Assembly: GCF_024730785.1 (NCBI RefSeq)
Contig: NZ_CP102830.1
Coordinates: 124,001 to 188,000 of the forward strand
Length of the DNA: 64,000 bases
Direction: 5' to 3'
Origin: Pseudomonas sp. LS44
Lineage (GTDB): Bacteria; Pseudomonadota; Gammaproteobacteria; Pseudomonadales; Pseudomonadaceae
Part shown: positions 19,730-28,571 of the stretch, piece after piece
Numbering within the stretch: the stretch's first letter is position 1
Layout of the letters: every line of letters starts with the position of its first letter
Notes under the pieces: model-generated
Seen by the model: only the letters and a program-made list of their open reading frames with translations
What the model was told of the DNA's origin: nothing
The model's database searches: none
Translations under genes and position numbers: made by a program

Positions 19730-21115
19730 ATGCGGTTTCTGATCGAATGTACCTACGTCTACGAGCACCCGCGGGACAACTCCGGAATCCAGCGCGTGGT
19801 GCGCAACATCATCAAGCAGCTGAGCGCTGGCGATACGGCGGTCGAGTGCATCCCGGTGATGATGAATGGCGGCCAGCTGTACCGGGTGTTGAGTCTGGCG
19901 CCGCTGAAGGCGAGCGCGGCCGCGACGCTGCGCCAAGCGCTGATTATCCAGCTGGATCATGCCCGCACACGGTTCTGGTGGGTGCATGCGCGGCTCGAGC
20001 GGTTGTGGCCGTTTCGCACTTCGCGGCTCGCGCGGCGCCTGCTGTTCTGGCCCTGCAAGATCGCCAGCCTGGCCATTACCCTGCCCCTGCGCGGCCTGAT
20101 GTGGCTCAACCGCGACGGCCAGCCAGCGCCGGAGCGCGCCGTGCCATTGCAGGCCGGTGCCGGTGATCAGTTATTGCTGCTCGACTCGTCCTGGCATGCC
20201 GACTTTTTCCAGCTGGCCGAGCGCCTCAAGGCGCAGGACGTGGGCATCGTCTCGGTGATCTATGACCTGATCCCGCTGACCCATCCGCAGTTCTGTGACG
20301 AAGGCCTGGTGCGGGTATTCGACCAGTGGTTCGACTGGATCGCCAGGACCGCCGATGGCTTTATGGCGATCTCGCAGACCATCAGCCGCCAGGTCGAGGC
20401 CGAGCTGCACAAACGCCTGGGCCCTGCCGAGGCCGCACGGCGCTGGCATGGCCATTTTCATCTGGGCGCGGAGCTGGATTTGAGTCGTGCCGACGCGCCG
20501 CTCAACCTCGAGTTGCAGGCGCTGTTCGCCGCGGGCGAGCCGGTGTATCTGGCCGTCAGCACCATCGAGCCGCGCAAGAACCATGCTTACCTGCTCGATG
20601 CCTTCGAGCAGCTATGGGCCCAGGGCTCCTCGGTGCGGCTGTGCATCATCGGCAAGGTGGGCTGGAAATGCGCGGCGCTGATCGAGCGGATCGACCGGCA
20701 TCCGCAGAAGAACCGCCAGCTGTTCATGTTCAACGGCATTAACGACACGAGTCTGGAGTTCGCCTATTCACAGGCGCGGGCGTTGGTGTTTCCGTCCTAC
20801 GCCGAAGGCTTCGGTCTGCCGCTGGTCGAGGCCATGCAGCGTGGCTTGCCGGTGATGGCCAGCGACATTCCGGTGTTTCGCGAGATCGGCGCGGACTTCA
20901 TGGCCTATTTCGATCTGGCTGAGCCGCTGAGCTTGGTGGCGCACATCCAGGCCTTCGAACGCAGCGGCCAGTTCCCGGCGGCCCGCCCGATTGCCGATTG
21001 GCAATGGATCGACTGGCCACAGGCGGCGCAGCAATTGATCGGCCGCTCGCTGGCCGGCATTCGCCAGGCAGCGCCGGCGACGGCCGCACGGGAGGCGCAT
21101 GCGGATTGCCCTTAA
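19730..21115 (+). CDS. wbpX: CPA glycosyltransferase WbpX (D-rhamnosyltransferase)
   Basis: A 461-residue GT4-type enzyme. RFLIECTYVYEHPRDNSGIQ opens the N-terminal domain, STIEPRKNHAYLLDAFEQLW opens the C-terminal domain, and the donor motif SYAEGFGLPLVEAMQRGLPV is near residue 357. In P. aeruginosa WbpX, WbpY and WbpZ build the D-rhamnose trisaccharide repeat on the cytoplasmic side; assignment here rests on gene order and family. A stretch near residues 95-130 (LLFWPCKIASLAITLPLRGL) may associate with the membrane. Its end overlaps wbpY by 17 bp. Confidence 0.87.
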   Translation: MRFLIECTYVYEHPRDNSGIQRVVRNIIKQLSAGDTAVECIPVMMNGGQLYRVLSLAPLKASAAATLRQALIIQLDHARTRFWWVHARLERLWPFRTSRLARRLLFWPCKIASLAITLPLRGLMWLNRDGQPAPERAVPLQAGAGDQLLLLDSSWHADFFQLAERLKAQDVGIVSVIYDLIPLTHPQFCDEGLVRVFDQWFDWIARTADGFMAISQTISRQVEAELHKRLGPAEAARRWHGHFHLGAELDLSRADAPLNLELQALFAAGEPVYLAVSTIEPRKNHAYLLDAFEQLWAQGSSVRLCIIGKVGWKCAALIERIDRHPQKNRQLFMFNGINDTSLEFAYSQARALVFPSYAEGFGLPLVEAMQRGLPVMASDIPVFREIGADFMAYFDLAEPLSLVAHIQAFERSGQFPAARPIADWQWIDWPQAAQQLIGRSLAGIRQAAPATAAREAHADCP

Positions 21116-22229
21116 CGCGCGGATTCTGCAGGCGCCGCGCACCGGCATCGGTCACTACGTGGCCGAGCTGAGCCAGGCACTGAGCTGCGATGCCCAGCTG
21201 GAACTTGATTTCTTCCATGGTTGGGGCTGGAGTCGCCAATTGCCCGCCGCCGCGCTGCCCGGCTACAACAAGTGGACCACCCTGGCCAAACAGGTGCCCG
21301 GTGCCTACTCGTTGCGCCGTCAGCTGGATCAGTATCGCTTCACCCGAGGCGTCAGTCGGCACGCGGCGGATCTCTACCATGAGCCCAGCCTCTGGCCGCT
21401 GGAGTTTGCCGGGCCGATGGTGATGACTCTGCACGACCTGACCCACGTGCACTACCCGCAGACCCAGCCGCGTGATCGGCTGGCCGAGATCGACCGTCGC
21501 GTCGGACCGGCCGTCGAACGCGCGCGCTTCATCCTCGCCGACTCGCAGTTCGTCGCCAACGAGATCCGCCAGCACTACGGCGTCGCCGCCGAGCGTATCA
21601 AGGTGGCGCCGCTGGGCTACGCCGAGCGCTTCCGCCCGCGCGAGGCACACGCGTTGCGCGCCTGCTTGGCGCAGTTCGGCCTGCAGCCCGGTGGTTACCT
21701 GCTCTGCGTGGGCACTCTGGAACCGCGCAAGAACCTGGCCCAGGCCTTGCGCGCCCATGCCCTGCTGCCCGAAGCGCTGCGCCGCCGTTTCCCGCTGTTG
21801 ATTGCCGGCATGCCCGGATGGCGCGACGCCAACCTGGCCCCTGAGTTGCAAAAGGCCTTGGCCAGCGGCGCGGTGCGATTGTTGGGCTATCAGCCGGATG
21901 AGGCCTTGGCGGAGCTGCTGGCGGGGGCACGGATGTTGCTGTTCCCCTCGCTGTATGAGGGCTTCGGCCTGCCAGTTCTGGAGGCGATGGCCAGCGGCGT
22001 GCCGGTGCTCCTCACCGCGAGGACTTCGTTACAGGAAGTAGCCGGCCCCGCAGGTGTCTACCTGGAGCCCGGTGATGACCAGGGCTGGTGCGCGGCGATC
22101 CAGAGATTGCTGGGTGATCAACCGGAATGGCAGGCCCGCCGGACCGTGGGCCTGCAGCGGGCGCAAGAGTTTTCCTGGAAGCGCTGCGCAAGCATCACCG
22201 CTTCCGTCTATCGGCAGGCGTTGGAGTAG
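21099..22229 (+). CDS. wbpY: CPA glycosyltransferase WbpY (D-rhamnosyltransferase)
   Basis: A 376-residue GT4-family enzyme. MRIALNARILQAPRTGIGHY is the N-terminal acceptor-side motif, VGTLEPRKNLAQALRAHALL opens the C-terminal Rossmann domain, and LYEGFGLPVLEAMASGVPVL near residue 286 is the donor-site motif. It sits within the wbpXYZ run and overlaps wbpX by 17 bp with GGAGG just before its ATG. Predicted to add alpha-linked D-rhamnose to the growing CPA chain. Confidence 0.87.
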   Translation: MRIALNARILQAPRTGIGHYVAELSQALSCDAQLELDFFHGWGWSRQLPAAALPGYNKWTTLAKQVPGAYSLRRQLDQYRFTRGVSRHAADLYHEPSLWPLEFAGPMVMTLHDLTHVHYPQTQPRDRLAEIDRRVGPAVERARFILADSQFVANEIRQHYGVAAERIKVAPLGYAERFRPREAHALRACLAQFGLQPGGYLLCVGTLEPRKNLAQALRAHALLPEALRRRFPLLIAGMPGWRDANLAPELQKALASGAVRLLGYQPDEALAELLAGARMLLFPSLYEGFGLPVLEAMASGVPVLLTARTSLQEVAGPAGVYLEPGDDQGWCAAIQRLLGDQPEWQARRTVGLQRAQEFSWKRCASITASVYRQALE

Positions 22230-22235
22230 TACGAC

Positions 22236-23372
22236 ATGCGGATTCTGCACCTCTTCAAGACCTACTTGCCGGAGACCGTGGGCGGTATCGAGCAGGTGAT
22301 TTACCAGATCTGCCAAAGCGGAATCGCCCATGGCATCGAGAGCGACGTGCTGACCTTGAGCACCGACCCGGAGCCGCGCGAGCTGATGGTTGGCGATCAC
22401 CGCGTGCACCGCGCGCAACTGGACCTGCATGTGGCCTCGACCGGGTTTTCCCTCAGCGTGCTGGGGCGGTTCAAGGCACTGGCCGCCGAAGCCGACGTGA
22501 TCAACTACCACTTTCCCTGGCCGTTCATGGACGTGCTGCATTTTGCGGCGCGGATCAACAAGCCGACGGTGGTCACCTACCACTCGGACATCGTGCGACA
22601 GAAGCTCCTGCTGAATTTCTATCGGCCCCTGATGAACCGCTTCCTGGGCAGCGCCGACCGGATTGTCGCGGCTTCGCCGAATTACCTGGATACCAGCGAG
22701 GTGTTGGCGCGCTACCGCGACAAAACCTCGATCATTCCGTACGGACTGGATGAAGACAATTACCCCAAGCCGTCTGCCGAGCGTATGCGGGGCTGGGAAC
22801 AGCGCTTTGGCCAGCGGTTCTTCCTGTTCGTCGGGGTGATGCGCTACTACAAGGGCCTGCATATTCTGCTCGAGGCGCTGCGCGGCACGAGCTATCCGGT
22901 GGTTATCGTCGGCGCCGGGCCGCTCGAGCAAGAACTGCGTGCGCAGGCGCAGGCACTTAACCTGGAGCATGTGCATTTCGTTGGCCGGCTGGGCGACGAA
23001 GACAAAGTGGCGCTGCTGCAGCTGTGCAGCGCCATCGTGTTTCCCTCGCATTTGCGCTCGGAAGCATTCGGCATTTCCCTGCTGGAAGGCGCCATGTACG
23101 GCAAACCGATGATCTCCAGCGAGATCGGCACTGGTACCAGCTACATCAACATCCATGGTGAAACGGGTCTGGTGGTGCCGCCGAGTGACCCGCAGGCGTT
23201 TCGCGAAGCGATGCGCACGCTCTGGGACAACCCGCAGCTGGCGGCCGAGATGGGCCGCCAGGCGGGGCTGCGCTATCAGCGTTTGTTCACCATCGAGCGG
23301 ATGGGCAAGCAGACCGCCGAGCTGTATGCCGAACTGCTGGACAGCAAGCGGCGGAAAGTCCCAGCGCTGTAA
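22236..23372 (+). CDS. wbpZ: CPA glycosyltransferase WbpZ (D-rhamnosyltransferase)
   Basis: A 378-residue GT4-family enzyme. MRILHLFKTYLPETVGGIEQ is the glycine-rich N-terminal loop, FVGVMRYYKGLHILLEALRG opens the second domain, and SEAFGISLLEGAMYGKPMIS near residue 275 is the donor motif. WbpZ is regarded as adding the first D-rhamnose to the lipid-linked primer in P. aeruginosa; the priming enzyme WbpL is not in this window. GGAG lies 10 bases before the ATG. It is the last gene of the cluster and converges on a DUF1127 gene 4 bp away. Confidence 0.87.
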   Translation: MRILHLFKTYLPETVGGIEQVIYQICQSGIAHGIESDVLTLSTDPEPRELMVGDHRVHRAQLDLHVASTGFSLSVLGRFKALAAEADVINYHFPWPFMDVLHFAARINKPTVVTYHSDIVRQKLLLNFYRPLMNRFLGSADRIVAASPNYLDTSEVLARYRDKTSIIPYGLDEDNYPKPSAERMRGWEQRFGQRFFLFVGVMRYYKGLHILLEALRGTSYPVVIVGAGPLEQELRAQAQALNLEHVHFVGRLGDEDKVALLQLCSAIVFPSHLRSEAFGISLLEGAMYGKPMISSEIGTGTSYINIHGETGLVVPPSDPQAFREAMRTLWDNPQLAAEMGRQAGLRYQRLFTIERMGKQTAELYAELLDSKRRKVPAL

Positions 23373-23376
23373 CAGC

Positions 23377-23586
23377 TCACTTCCAGAACGGCTTATCCAG
23401 TTCGGCCAGCCGCTCGCTACGGGTGATGCCGACATCGGCCAGCAGGCGATCGTCCAACTGCGCCAGTTGTCGACGCGTGCGACGGTTTTCGGTCCAGCGG
23501 GCCAGGCAGGCGAACAGGCGCTGGAGGCGGTCGCGTACGCGGGGGCTTAGAGTCTGCGGAGCAGCAGTGGCGAGAGTGCGTTCCAT
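23377..23586 (-). CDS. DUF1127 small basic protein (1)
   Basis: A 69-residue arginine-rich protein. The C-terminal TRRQLAQLDDRLLADVGITR motif is the DUF1127 signature, often linked to small-RNA turnover or phosphate metabolism in alphaproteobacteria; its role in pseudomonads is unclear. AAGGA precedes the ATG at 23586. It begins MERTL and ends KPFWK, matching the second DUF1127 gene at 23969-24184 (MERTL...KPFWR), so the pair are duplicates. Confidence 0.85.
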   Translation of the reverse strand: MERTLATAAPQTLSPRVRDRLQRLFACLARWTENRRTRRQLAQLDDRLLADVGITRSERLAELDKPFWK

Positions 23587-23762
23587 GGCACGTTCCTTCC
23601 CGCGAGCGGCGGGGGCAGTAGGAATGGGTACTCATGGTGGCGTGGGCGCGTGATCCTGTGCAGTCACAGTACATTGAAATTGTATTGGGACAGATTATCT
23701 ATTTCATAAACTGTATCGGTGTTGGCGAGCCACAGCTGTGCGGGCAATGCCTGACGGCTGCC

Positions 23763-23908
23763 TTAGAGCCTGTTTACGATCTCCTGTCCGTCGGCCATAC
23801 CGCGTTAAAAACAGGCTCGGAATGCTCATTTACAGCTCGTAAACTCCGCTTCCTCGCCTGTTTTTGCCTTGTCTGGCTCTAGTCAAAAAGATCGTAAACA
23901 GGTTCTTA
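23763..23908. mobile_element. 140-bp nested-palindrome element (MITE-like), copy 2
   Basis: Core 23766-23905, exactly 140 bp, in the opposite orientation to the copy at 4959-5098. It has the same terminal repeats (GAGCCTGTTTACGATCT and AGATCGTAAACAGGTTC) and the same TTA flanks (23763-23765, 23906-23908). The internal stem is AAAAACAGGC (23807-23816) with GCCTGTTTTT (23856-23865); its sequence differs from copy 1 but pairing is kept. The central hairpin is TTTAC-N5-GTAAA at 23829-23843. It lies between the two DUF1127 genes. The rest of 23587-23968 holds the upstream region of the first DUF1127 gene and a terminator. Confidence 0.85.
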
Positions 23909-23916
23909 GAAACGAC

Positions 23917-23947
23917 AAACCCCGATGCAGCGAACTGACCGGGGTTT
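23917..23947 (-). terminator. Intrinsic terminator downstream of DUF1127 gene (2)
   Basis: AAACCCCG (23917-23924) pairs with CGGGGTTT (23940-23947); read leftward, a T-rich stretch follows. It is 21 bp after the stop of the gene at 23969-24184. Confidence 0.75.
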
Positions 23948-23968
23948 GGGATGCAACGAATCTGGGTT

Positions 23969-24184
23969 CTAGCGCCAGAACGGCTTGCTCAGTTCGGCAT
24001 AGCGATCCGCTTCGCTGATACCGGCGTCGGCCAGCAGCCGTGGGTTGAGGCGGGCCAACTCATGGCGGGTAGTGATCCGGCGCTGCCAGAGCATGACATT
24101 GGCGATCAGCCGCGTGGGCAGGGTGGCGTGAGCAAGGGCTGGGGTGGTTACGAAGTGCAGGTTGGAACCGAGGGTACGTTCCAT
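23969..24184 (-). CDS. DUF1127 small basic protein (2)
   Basis: A 71-residue protein with the DUF1127 C-terminal motif TTRHELARLNPRLLADAGIS followed by EADRYAELSKPFWR. AAGGAC precedes the ATG at 24184. The N-terminal half differs from the paralogue at 23377-23586, while both ends match it. Regulation is not evident; a terminator follows. Confidence 0.85.
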   Translation of the reverse strand: MERTLGSNLHFVTTPALAHATLPTRLIANVMLWQRRITTRHELARLNPRLLADAGISEADRYAELSKPFWR

Positions 24185-24327
24185 GGTGGTCGTCCTTCCG
24201 CTTGTGGCGGGATTGAGAATTTCACGACCCTTATGATCCGCTGCTTAGCGCTAGCCTCACAGCCACAGTTGGGGAGAATTGTGCTGGTCTAACCTGGTTT
24301 TTTGAAAAACTGTTCTGCTCACGAGGC

Positions 24328-24432
24328 GGCAATCTGTGCTGGTTTTCGGGCCAAATCAGCCGAAATCGCAGCACTCAACCGAGAGCTGTGGCGTTACGAC
24401 CGGTACAGTTTTAGTGCTGCTCGAAATAAACC
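24328..24432 (+). repeat. Left direct repeat (about 105 bp) of the PHA-depolymerase cassette
   Basis: A block starting GGCAATCTGTGCTGGTTTTC and ending GCTCGAAATAAACC aligns along its whole length with 31771-31877 in the same orientation, at roughly 80 percent identity by eye. Shared words include TCTGTGCTGGTTTTC/GCTGTGCTGGTTTTC, AATCAGCCGAAA and TCAACCGAGAGCTG. No gene is supported in 24185-24622; the gap holds this repeat and the palindrome at 24495-24575. Confidence 0.8.
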
Positions 24433-24494
24433 GCTGACTGTTAGATTTCGTTTGCGTTCGCTCGGCCCGCTAAGTCCCGCCTTTACAGACCTGT

Positions 24495-24575
24495 TGTTGG
24501 GCATCACTTCGTTCAGCGCCAACCTACGGGAGTGCGGCGGTCGTAGGTTGGCGCTGAACGAAGTGATGCCCAACA
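24495..24575. repeat. Perfect 34-bp inverted repeat
   Basis: The arm TGTTGGGCATCACTTCGTTC... (24495-24528) is exactly complementary to 24542-24575, with a 13-bp loop. A single diverged arm recurs at 31654-31687 on the other side of the cassette. It is probably a REP/BIME-like unit, and its perfection suggests recent or ongoing activity. Confidence 0.9.
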
Positions 24576-24622
24576 TGGAGCCGCGACTCCAGTGCGCGGT
24601 CCCAACCTTCCGCCTCGAGCCC

Positions 24623-25435
24623 CTATCGTCCTGAACTGTCAGGGGCAGGGACCGAGCTCGATGTCTCCAGCTGCGTCAGCTCTTCGATGATCCGGGCCGA
24701 ATACCGGTTGACCAAGGAAGGAACCGCGGCCTCGTTGTAGTGCTTCAGCGACGGCTCGATGTAGCGCCATTTGCGGGCGATGTCGGCCAGCGCCTGACGG
24801 GCTTCGGCGGGCTGCTCCGGGTGATCCTGCAACGTGGCCAGACGCGTAGCGAACTCTTCGGCCTGTGCATCCAGCGCTTTACCATCGCCGCCTAGGGAGT
24901 TTGCCCCGACGCTGTGGGCGATGTAGTCGGTAGCGATGTTTTGCATCAGCAGGCTGAGGTTGCGGCTTTGCTCCGCCAACCGCGGCGGAGGGAGGGGGCT
25001 TTCTTGCCGCAGGCTGACCTCGAGCGAGCGGCATAGGGTGACCAGTTGTCGATTCAGGCTGACCAGTTCGGCTATGTCACCGCCACTGGTGCTGCCCTGA
25101 CGTTGCAGCTCCCCGGTCAAGCCGGAAAGCAGTTGAACATAGGCGCGCCATTGCTGCTCGAGTTGAGTGAGCAGGGTGCTTGAGTTCGTTCCGGGTAGCT
25201 CGGCCATGCCGGCGAGATTACGAGTGGCAGTCTGGATGCGTAGCTCCATCGACTGGGCGTGGGTCGGGTCGGGATCGACGCCATACATCAGGTAAAAGTC
25301 GCCCAGCGCACCCTGAGTCGCCAACTGCACTTGATGCAGCCGGAGCAGGTTTGCATCGGGCTTGGTTGGAACCGCAACAGCGCACGGTAGTGTGGCGAGT
25401 GTGGCCAATAGAAAAGTGAAAAGCCGGTGAATCAT
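24623..25435 (-). CDS. Uncharacterised exported helical protein
   Basis: A 270-residue protein with a signal peptide at about residues 1-21 (LFTFLLATLATLPCAVAV). The rest is predicted helical, with many Leu, Gln and Ala. The C-terminal WRYIEPSLKHYNEAAVPSLV and NRYSARIIEELTQLE resemble the ends of the proteins at 61481-62197 and 62346-63098, pointing to one distant family. The overall pattern recalls four-helix sensor domains like the PilJ N-terminus, but no membrane anchor or output domain is present. CGGAG precedes the ATG at 25435; a start at 25480 would place residues before the signal peptide. Function is unknown. Confidence 0.7.
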   Translation of the reverse strand: MIHRLFTFLLATLATLPCAVAVPTKPDANLLRLHQVQLATQGALGDFYLMYGVDPDPTHAQSMELRIQTATRNLAGMAELPGTNSSTLLTQLEQQWRAYVQLLSGLTGELQRQGSTSGGDIAELVSLNRQLVTLCRSLEVSLRQESPLPPPRLAEQSRNLSLLMQNIATDYIAHSVGANSLGGDGKALDAQAEEFATRLATLQDHPEQPAEARQALADIARKWRYIEPSLKHYNEAAVPSLVNRYSARIIEELTQLETSSSVPAPDSSGR

Positions 25436-25579
25436 GAGCAGCTCCGAATGCCCGGTATACGCCTGGGCGTAGGCAGGCATCTACCCACACCAGGCGCATC
25501 GGGGCGTGCTGAGTTATAGCGAGCGCCAGGACTGCTGGCAGCTTGCGCTTGCCAGCAGAGGGAGAGGTTTCCAGGGGGG

Positions 25580-26431
25580 TTATGGGTGGGCGTTGAACCA
25601 GGCGAGGATGTGCGCCGGTGCGGCCGCCGGCCATTCGTGGTTGCCGAGCGGGTCGGTGTAACGGGTGGTTTCGATGCCTTGATAGAGCAGGCGGTCGTAG
25701 TACAGATCCATGGTCCACCAAGGCACTACCGCGTCGACGAACCCGTGTAAGAACGTGGTTGGCGGGTGATCGGCCGGTAACTCCGGCACTACGCACAGCG
25801 GGCCTGAGCAGGTGGCGTACGAGGCGGACTGGATTGCCAGGGCCTTGAACTTGCCCGGGAAGGAAACGGCCATTCGACTGGTGTTATAGCCGCCACTGGA
25901 AATACCGGTGGCGTACTGCCGATTGGGGTTCAGCGGGCCAAAATGCCCTTGGGCCATGGCCTGTAGCAGGTTGGTGATGAGGGTGTAGTCGGTGGTCTGC
26001 TCATAAAGCTGGGCCATCCCCGGAATATTGGTATGCCAGAACAGATCCGCTGGGGCACTCGGGGCAATCACCGCATAGCCGTTGTCGAGCAAGGTTTTGA
26101 TCAGCTTACCCTCGTTGTACAGCCGGCCAAGCCATTGGTCGCTGTAGTAGACGAAGTTATCCAGCGCAAAGAACGACCCCTGATACATGATCACCACCGG
26201 CCATCCCCCGGCCGGGGGCGTGCCAACGGGGGTCTGATAGATCACCTTGCGGCTGAGCAGATCTCCAGAAGAGATCCAGGTCGATTGATGACTGCAACTG
26301 ATCTTGCCCGCTATGCCCAGGAACGGCTTGCGCTCGGTACAGCGTGAGTCAGCCCAGGCGGCGGTAGTGCAGATGAGGCTCAGTAGGGTACTGAGCAACA
26401 GGATGCGGCAGTTGAAACGGGAACGAAACAT
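25580..26431 (-). CDS. phaZ: Extracellular medium-chain-length polyhydroxyalkanoate (PHA) depolymerase
   Basis: A 283-residue secreted alpha/beta hydrolase with a signal peptide (ILLLSTLLSLICTTAAWA, residues 10-27). The lipase box is G-I-S-S-G at residues 176-180, the unusual form known from the P. fluorescens GK13 mcl-PHA depolymerase. The catalytic Asp is most likely D233 (FVDAVVPWW) and the His H265 (NHEWP), each offset by 5-6 residues from my recollection of the GK13 triad (172/228/260). It should hydrolyse extracellular polyesters of medium-chain 3-hydroxyacids to monomers or dimers. It is divergent from the DUF1302/DUF1329 operon and lies within the repeat-bracketed cassette. Confidence 0.85.
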   Translation of the reverse strand: MFRSRFNCRILLLSTLLSLICTTAAWADSRCTERKPFLGIAGKISCSHQSTWISSGDLLSRKVIYQTPVGTPPAGGWPVVIMYQGSFFALDNFVYYSDQWLGRLYNEGKLIKTLLDNGYAVIAPSAPADLFWHTNIPGMAQLYEQTTDYTLITNLLQAMAQGHFGPLNPNRQYATGISSGGYNTSRMAVSFPGKFKALAIQSASYATCSGPLCVVPELPADHPPTTFLHGFVDAVVPWWTMDLYYDRLLYQGIETTRYTDPLGNHEWPAAAPAHILAWFNAHP

Positions 26432-26743
26432 GGGGAGCCCTTCTTATTGTTGGGATGCTCGGGATTGCTGCTGAACCGTTTCGTCCTAAGCGATTCAGAA
26501 TGATTGAGCCCGGTATATGCACGTCCGGGCTCGCTAACAGCGCCTCCTGGCGCCGCTAAAGATGCTTCGAGAAGCACCTTGCGGTGCTAAATCGAAACAG
26601 AAATTCCGATTCCGTCAAGTCGGTATTTCACCGCCTTGTGTTCGTTGATGCGCGTTGCAGCCTCTGCAATAAGGCTTAGTGGAAGGAAAAATATTTTTCC
26701 CAGATACCCCCTTGCAAGGACGAAGCGGTCTGGCTACATTGTA

Positions 26744-26767
26744 TCGGAATCGAGGTTCCGATTCCGA
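26744..26767. promoter_or_regulatory. Candidate operator: perfect 9-bp dyad upstream of the DUF1302 gene
   Basis: TCGGAATCG (26744-26752) and CGATTCCGA (26759-26767) form a perfect inverted repeat around AGGTTC. A related half-site TTCCGATTCCG occurs at 26604-26614 in the same gap. The gap 26432-26803 separates phaZ (leftward) from the DUF1302 gene (rightward) and has no gene. The dyad is 36 bp before the GTG start, suitable for a repressor site; the TetR protein at 29952-30575 is the natural candidate, by inference. Confidence 0.5.
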
Positions 26768-26803
26768 ATGTACCATGACAAATAATAAAAAATGGAGGTC
26801 ATC

Positions 26804-28555
26804 GTGGTTAAACAAGGGAAAAGCCTTGGCGTTATCGCCGCGGCACTACTCGCCTTACTGCCGGCGACTCAATCATTAGCGTTTCAGGTGCGTTCAGGCG
26901 ACTGGACTACTTCGCTGGATACCACGTTGTCCTATGGCGTCAGCTATCGCATGGAGGGGCAGGACGACAAGCTGATCGCCCGTGCCAACGGCGGTACGGG
27001 CAGCAACTCCGGATTGATCAACTCGGATGATGGCAACCTCAACCTCCGCAAAGGGGATCTGTTCTCTGAAGTGGTCAAAGCCGTGTCCGAGATGGATCTG
27101 CGCTACCAGGACCGGTTCGGTTTGTTCGTGCGCGGTCGTGCGTTCTATGACTTCGAGTTGAAAGATGACGACCGTCGGCATCGGGAGATCAGCTCGGAGG
27201 GGCTCGATGAGGCGGGCTCCAGCGCTGACCTGCTGGATGCTTTCGTCTACGGCAGTTGGACGCTCGATGAGCGCGCCCTCAACGCACGCTTAGGCCGGCA
27301 GGTGATCAACTGGGGCGAGGGGCTGTTCTACCAAAACGGTATCGGCGCAACCAACCCGGTGGATATCAACGCCCTGCGCGCACCCGGCTCCGAGATCAAG
27401 GAGGCCTTTATGCCGACCTTCATGATCTCCGGCTCATACGAGCTGCGCGATAACCTGACCGTGGAAGGCTACTGGCAACCGGGCTGGGCCTGGGAAGCCT
27501 CGAAGATCGATCCGTGTGGCACCTATTTCTCGACCCTCGATGTAATCGGTGAAGGTTGCGATTACCTTTCCGTGGCGCCGCTGCAGGAACCCTTGGTCGG
27601 CGGCCGGGCGTTCGACAACCCGCAACAGGCGCAAAACTTTGTGAATGGCCTGTCTCCGGGCGTTGTCAACAACTTGCTCAAAGGCTATCTGCCGACCACC
27701 TTTATCCCGCGCAGTAGCGACATCGACGCCGATAGCGCTGCGCAATACGGTGCGTCGCTGCGCTGGTTCGTGCCGCAGTTGAACGATACCGAGTTGGGGC
27801 TCTACTACCTGCGCTACAACATGCAGGTGCCGATGATCGGTCTGACGGTGGGTCGCCCGACGAGGCTGCCGGTCGTTGGAGTGCTGCCGGTCGCCAGCAC
27901 CTCGAACTACTACGCCGAATACCTGGAAAAGCGTGACCTCTATGGCATCAGCTTCAACACCAGCATCGACGGCGACAACATCTTCAACGGTCTGTCGCTG
28001 GCCGGTGAGCTGAGCTTCCGGCCGGATACCCCGATTGCCCTGGGCTTGGGCGAATACCTGCCGACCGCGCTACTCGGCAACCTGGCCGGCATGCCCGTCG
28101 GTACCCGTCTGGATGGCTACCGCGAGAAGGACATGTTCCAGGCCTCGCTGTCAGCGATCTACAGCTTCAACGGCCTGCTCGGTTCCAACTCGGCGCAACT
28201 CCTCTCGGAAGTGGTCGGCAGCCGCGTGCAAGGGTTGGAATCGGATATCGATTATTACGAGGCCACCAGCAGTGCCTATGGCGCCCAGGCCAGCCTGCAA
28301 CTGACCTATAGCAACGTGTTCAACCTGGTGAACCTGGTGCCCAGCGTCAGCTACCAGTACAGCATCAACGGGGTTGCGCCGCAGTTGACCAACGGCCTGG
28401 ATGAAGAGGCGCAAAGCTATTCGCTGGGCATCGATGCGATCTACCAAGAGTCCATGACTGTCGGCGCCAAGTATATCGGCTATAGCGGGGGCGGCCTGTC
28501 GAACAAGCGCACTGATCGCGACTACCTGAGCCTCAATATCAAGTACAGCTTCTGA
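26804..28555 (+). CDS. DUF1302 family outer-membrane protein (cassette copy)
   Basis: A 583-residue protein. The signal peptide (KSLGVIAAALLALLPATQSLA) is followed by beta-rich sequence and ends KYSF, a C-terminal aromatic typical of outer-membrane beta-barrels. The DUF1302 core includes GDWTTSLDTTLSYGVSYRM, LNARLGRQVINWGEGLFYQN and the DRDYLSLNIKYSF end. The GTG at 26804 follows GGAGGT and is preferred; an ATG at 26792 overlaps that ribosome site and has none of its own. It is followed after 16 bp by a DUF1329 gene. The pair is often found with RND exporters or hydrophobic-substrate catabolism; here it lies next to a PHA depolymerase. Confidence 0.87.
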   Translation: MVKQGKSLGVIAAALLALLPATQSLAFQVRSGDWTTSLDTTLSYGVSYRMEGQDDKLIARANGGTGSNSGLINSDDGNLNLRKGDLFSEVVKAVSEMDLRYQDRFGLFVRGRAFYDFELKDDDRRHREISSEGLDEAGSSADLLDAFVYGSWTLDERALNARLGRQVINWGEGLFYQNGIGATNPVDINALRAPGSEIKEAFMPTFMISGSYELRDNLTVEGYWQPGWAWEASKIDPCGTYFSTLDVIGEGCDYLSVAPLQEPLVGGRAFDNPQQAQNFVNGLSPGVVNNLLKGYLPTTFIPRSSDIDADSAAQYGASLRWFVPQLNDTELGLYYLRYNMQVPMIGLTVGRPTRLPVVGVLPVASTSNYYAEYLEKRDLYGISFNTSIDGDNIFNGLSLAGELSFRPDTPIALGLGEYLPTALLGNLAGMPVGTRLDGYREKDMFQASLSAIYSFNGLLGSNSAQLLSEVVGSRVQGLESDIDYYEATSSAYGAQASLQLTYSNVFNLVNLVPSVSYQYSINGVAPQLTNGLDEEAQSYSLGIDAIYQESMTVGAKYIGYSGGGLSNKRTDRDYLSLNIKYSF

Positions 28556-28571
28556 CGAGTGGAGCCACAGC

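Noticed and set aside
24302..24634. Plus-strand frame of 110 codons through the repeat region
   Set aside because: It reads through the direct repeat and the 34-bp palindrome; the mirrored frame on the other strand is equally open, as expected for repeats.
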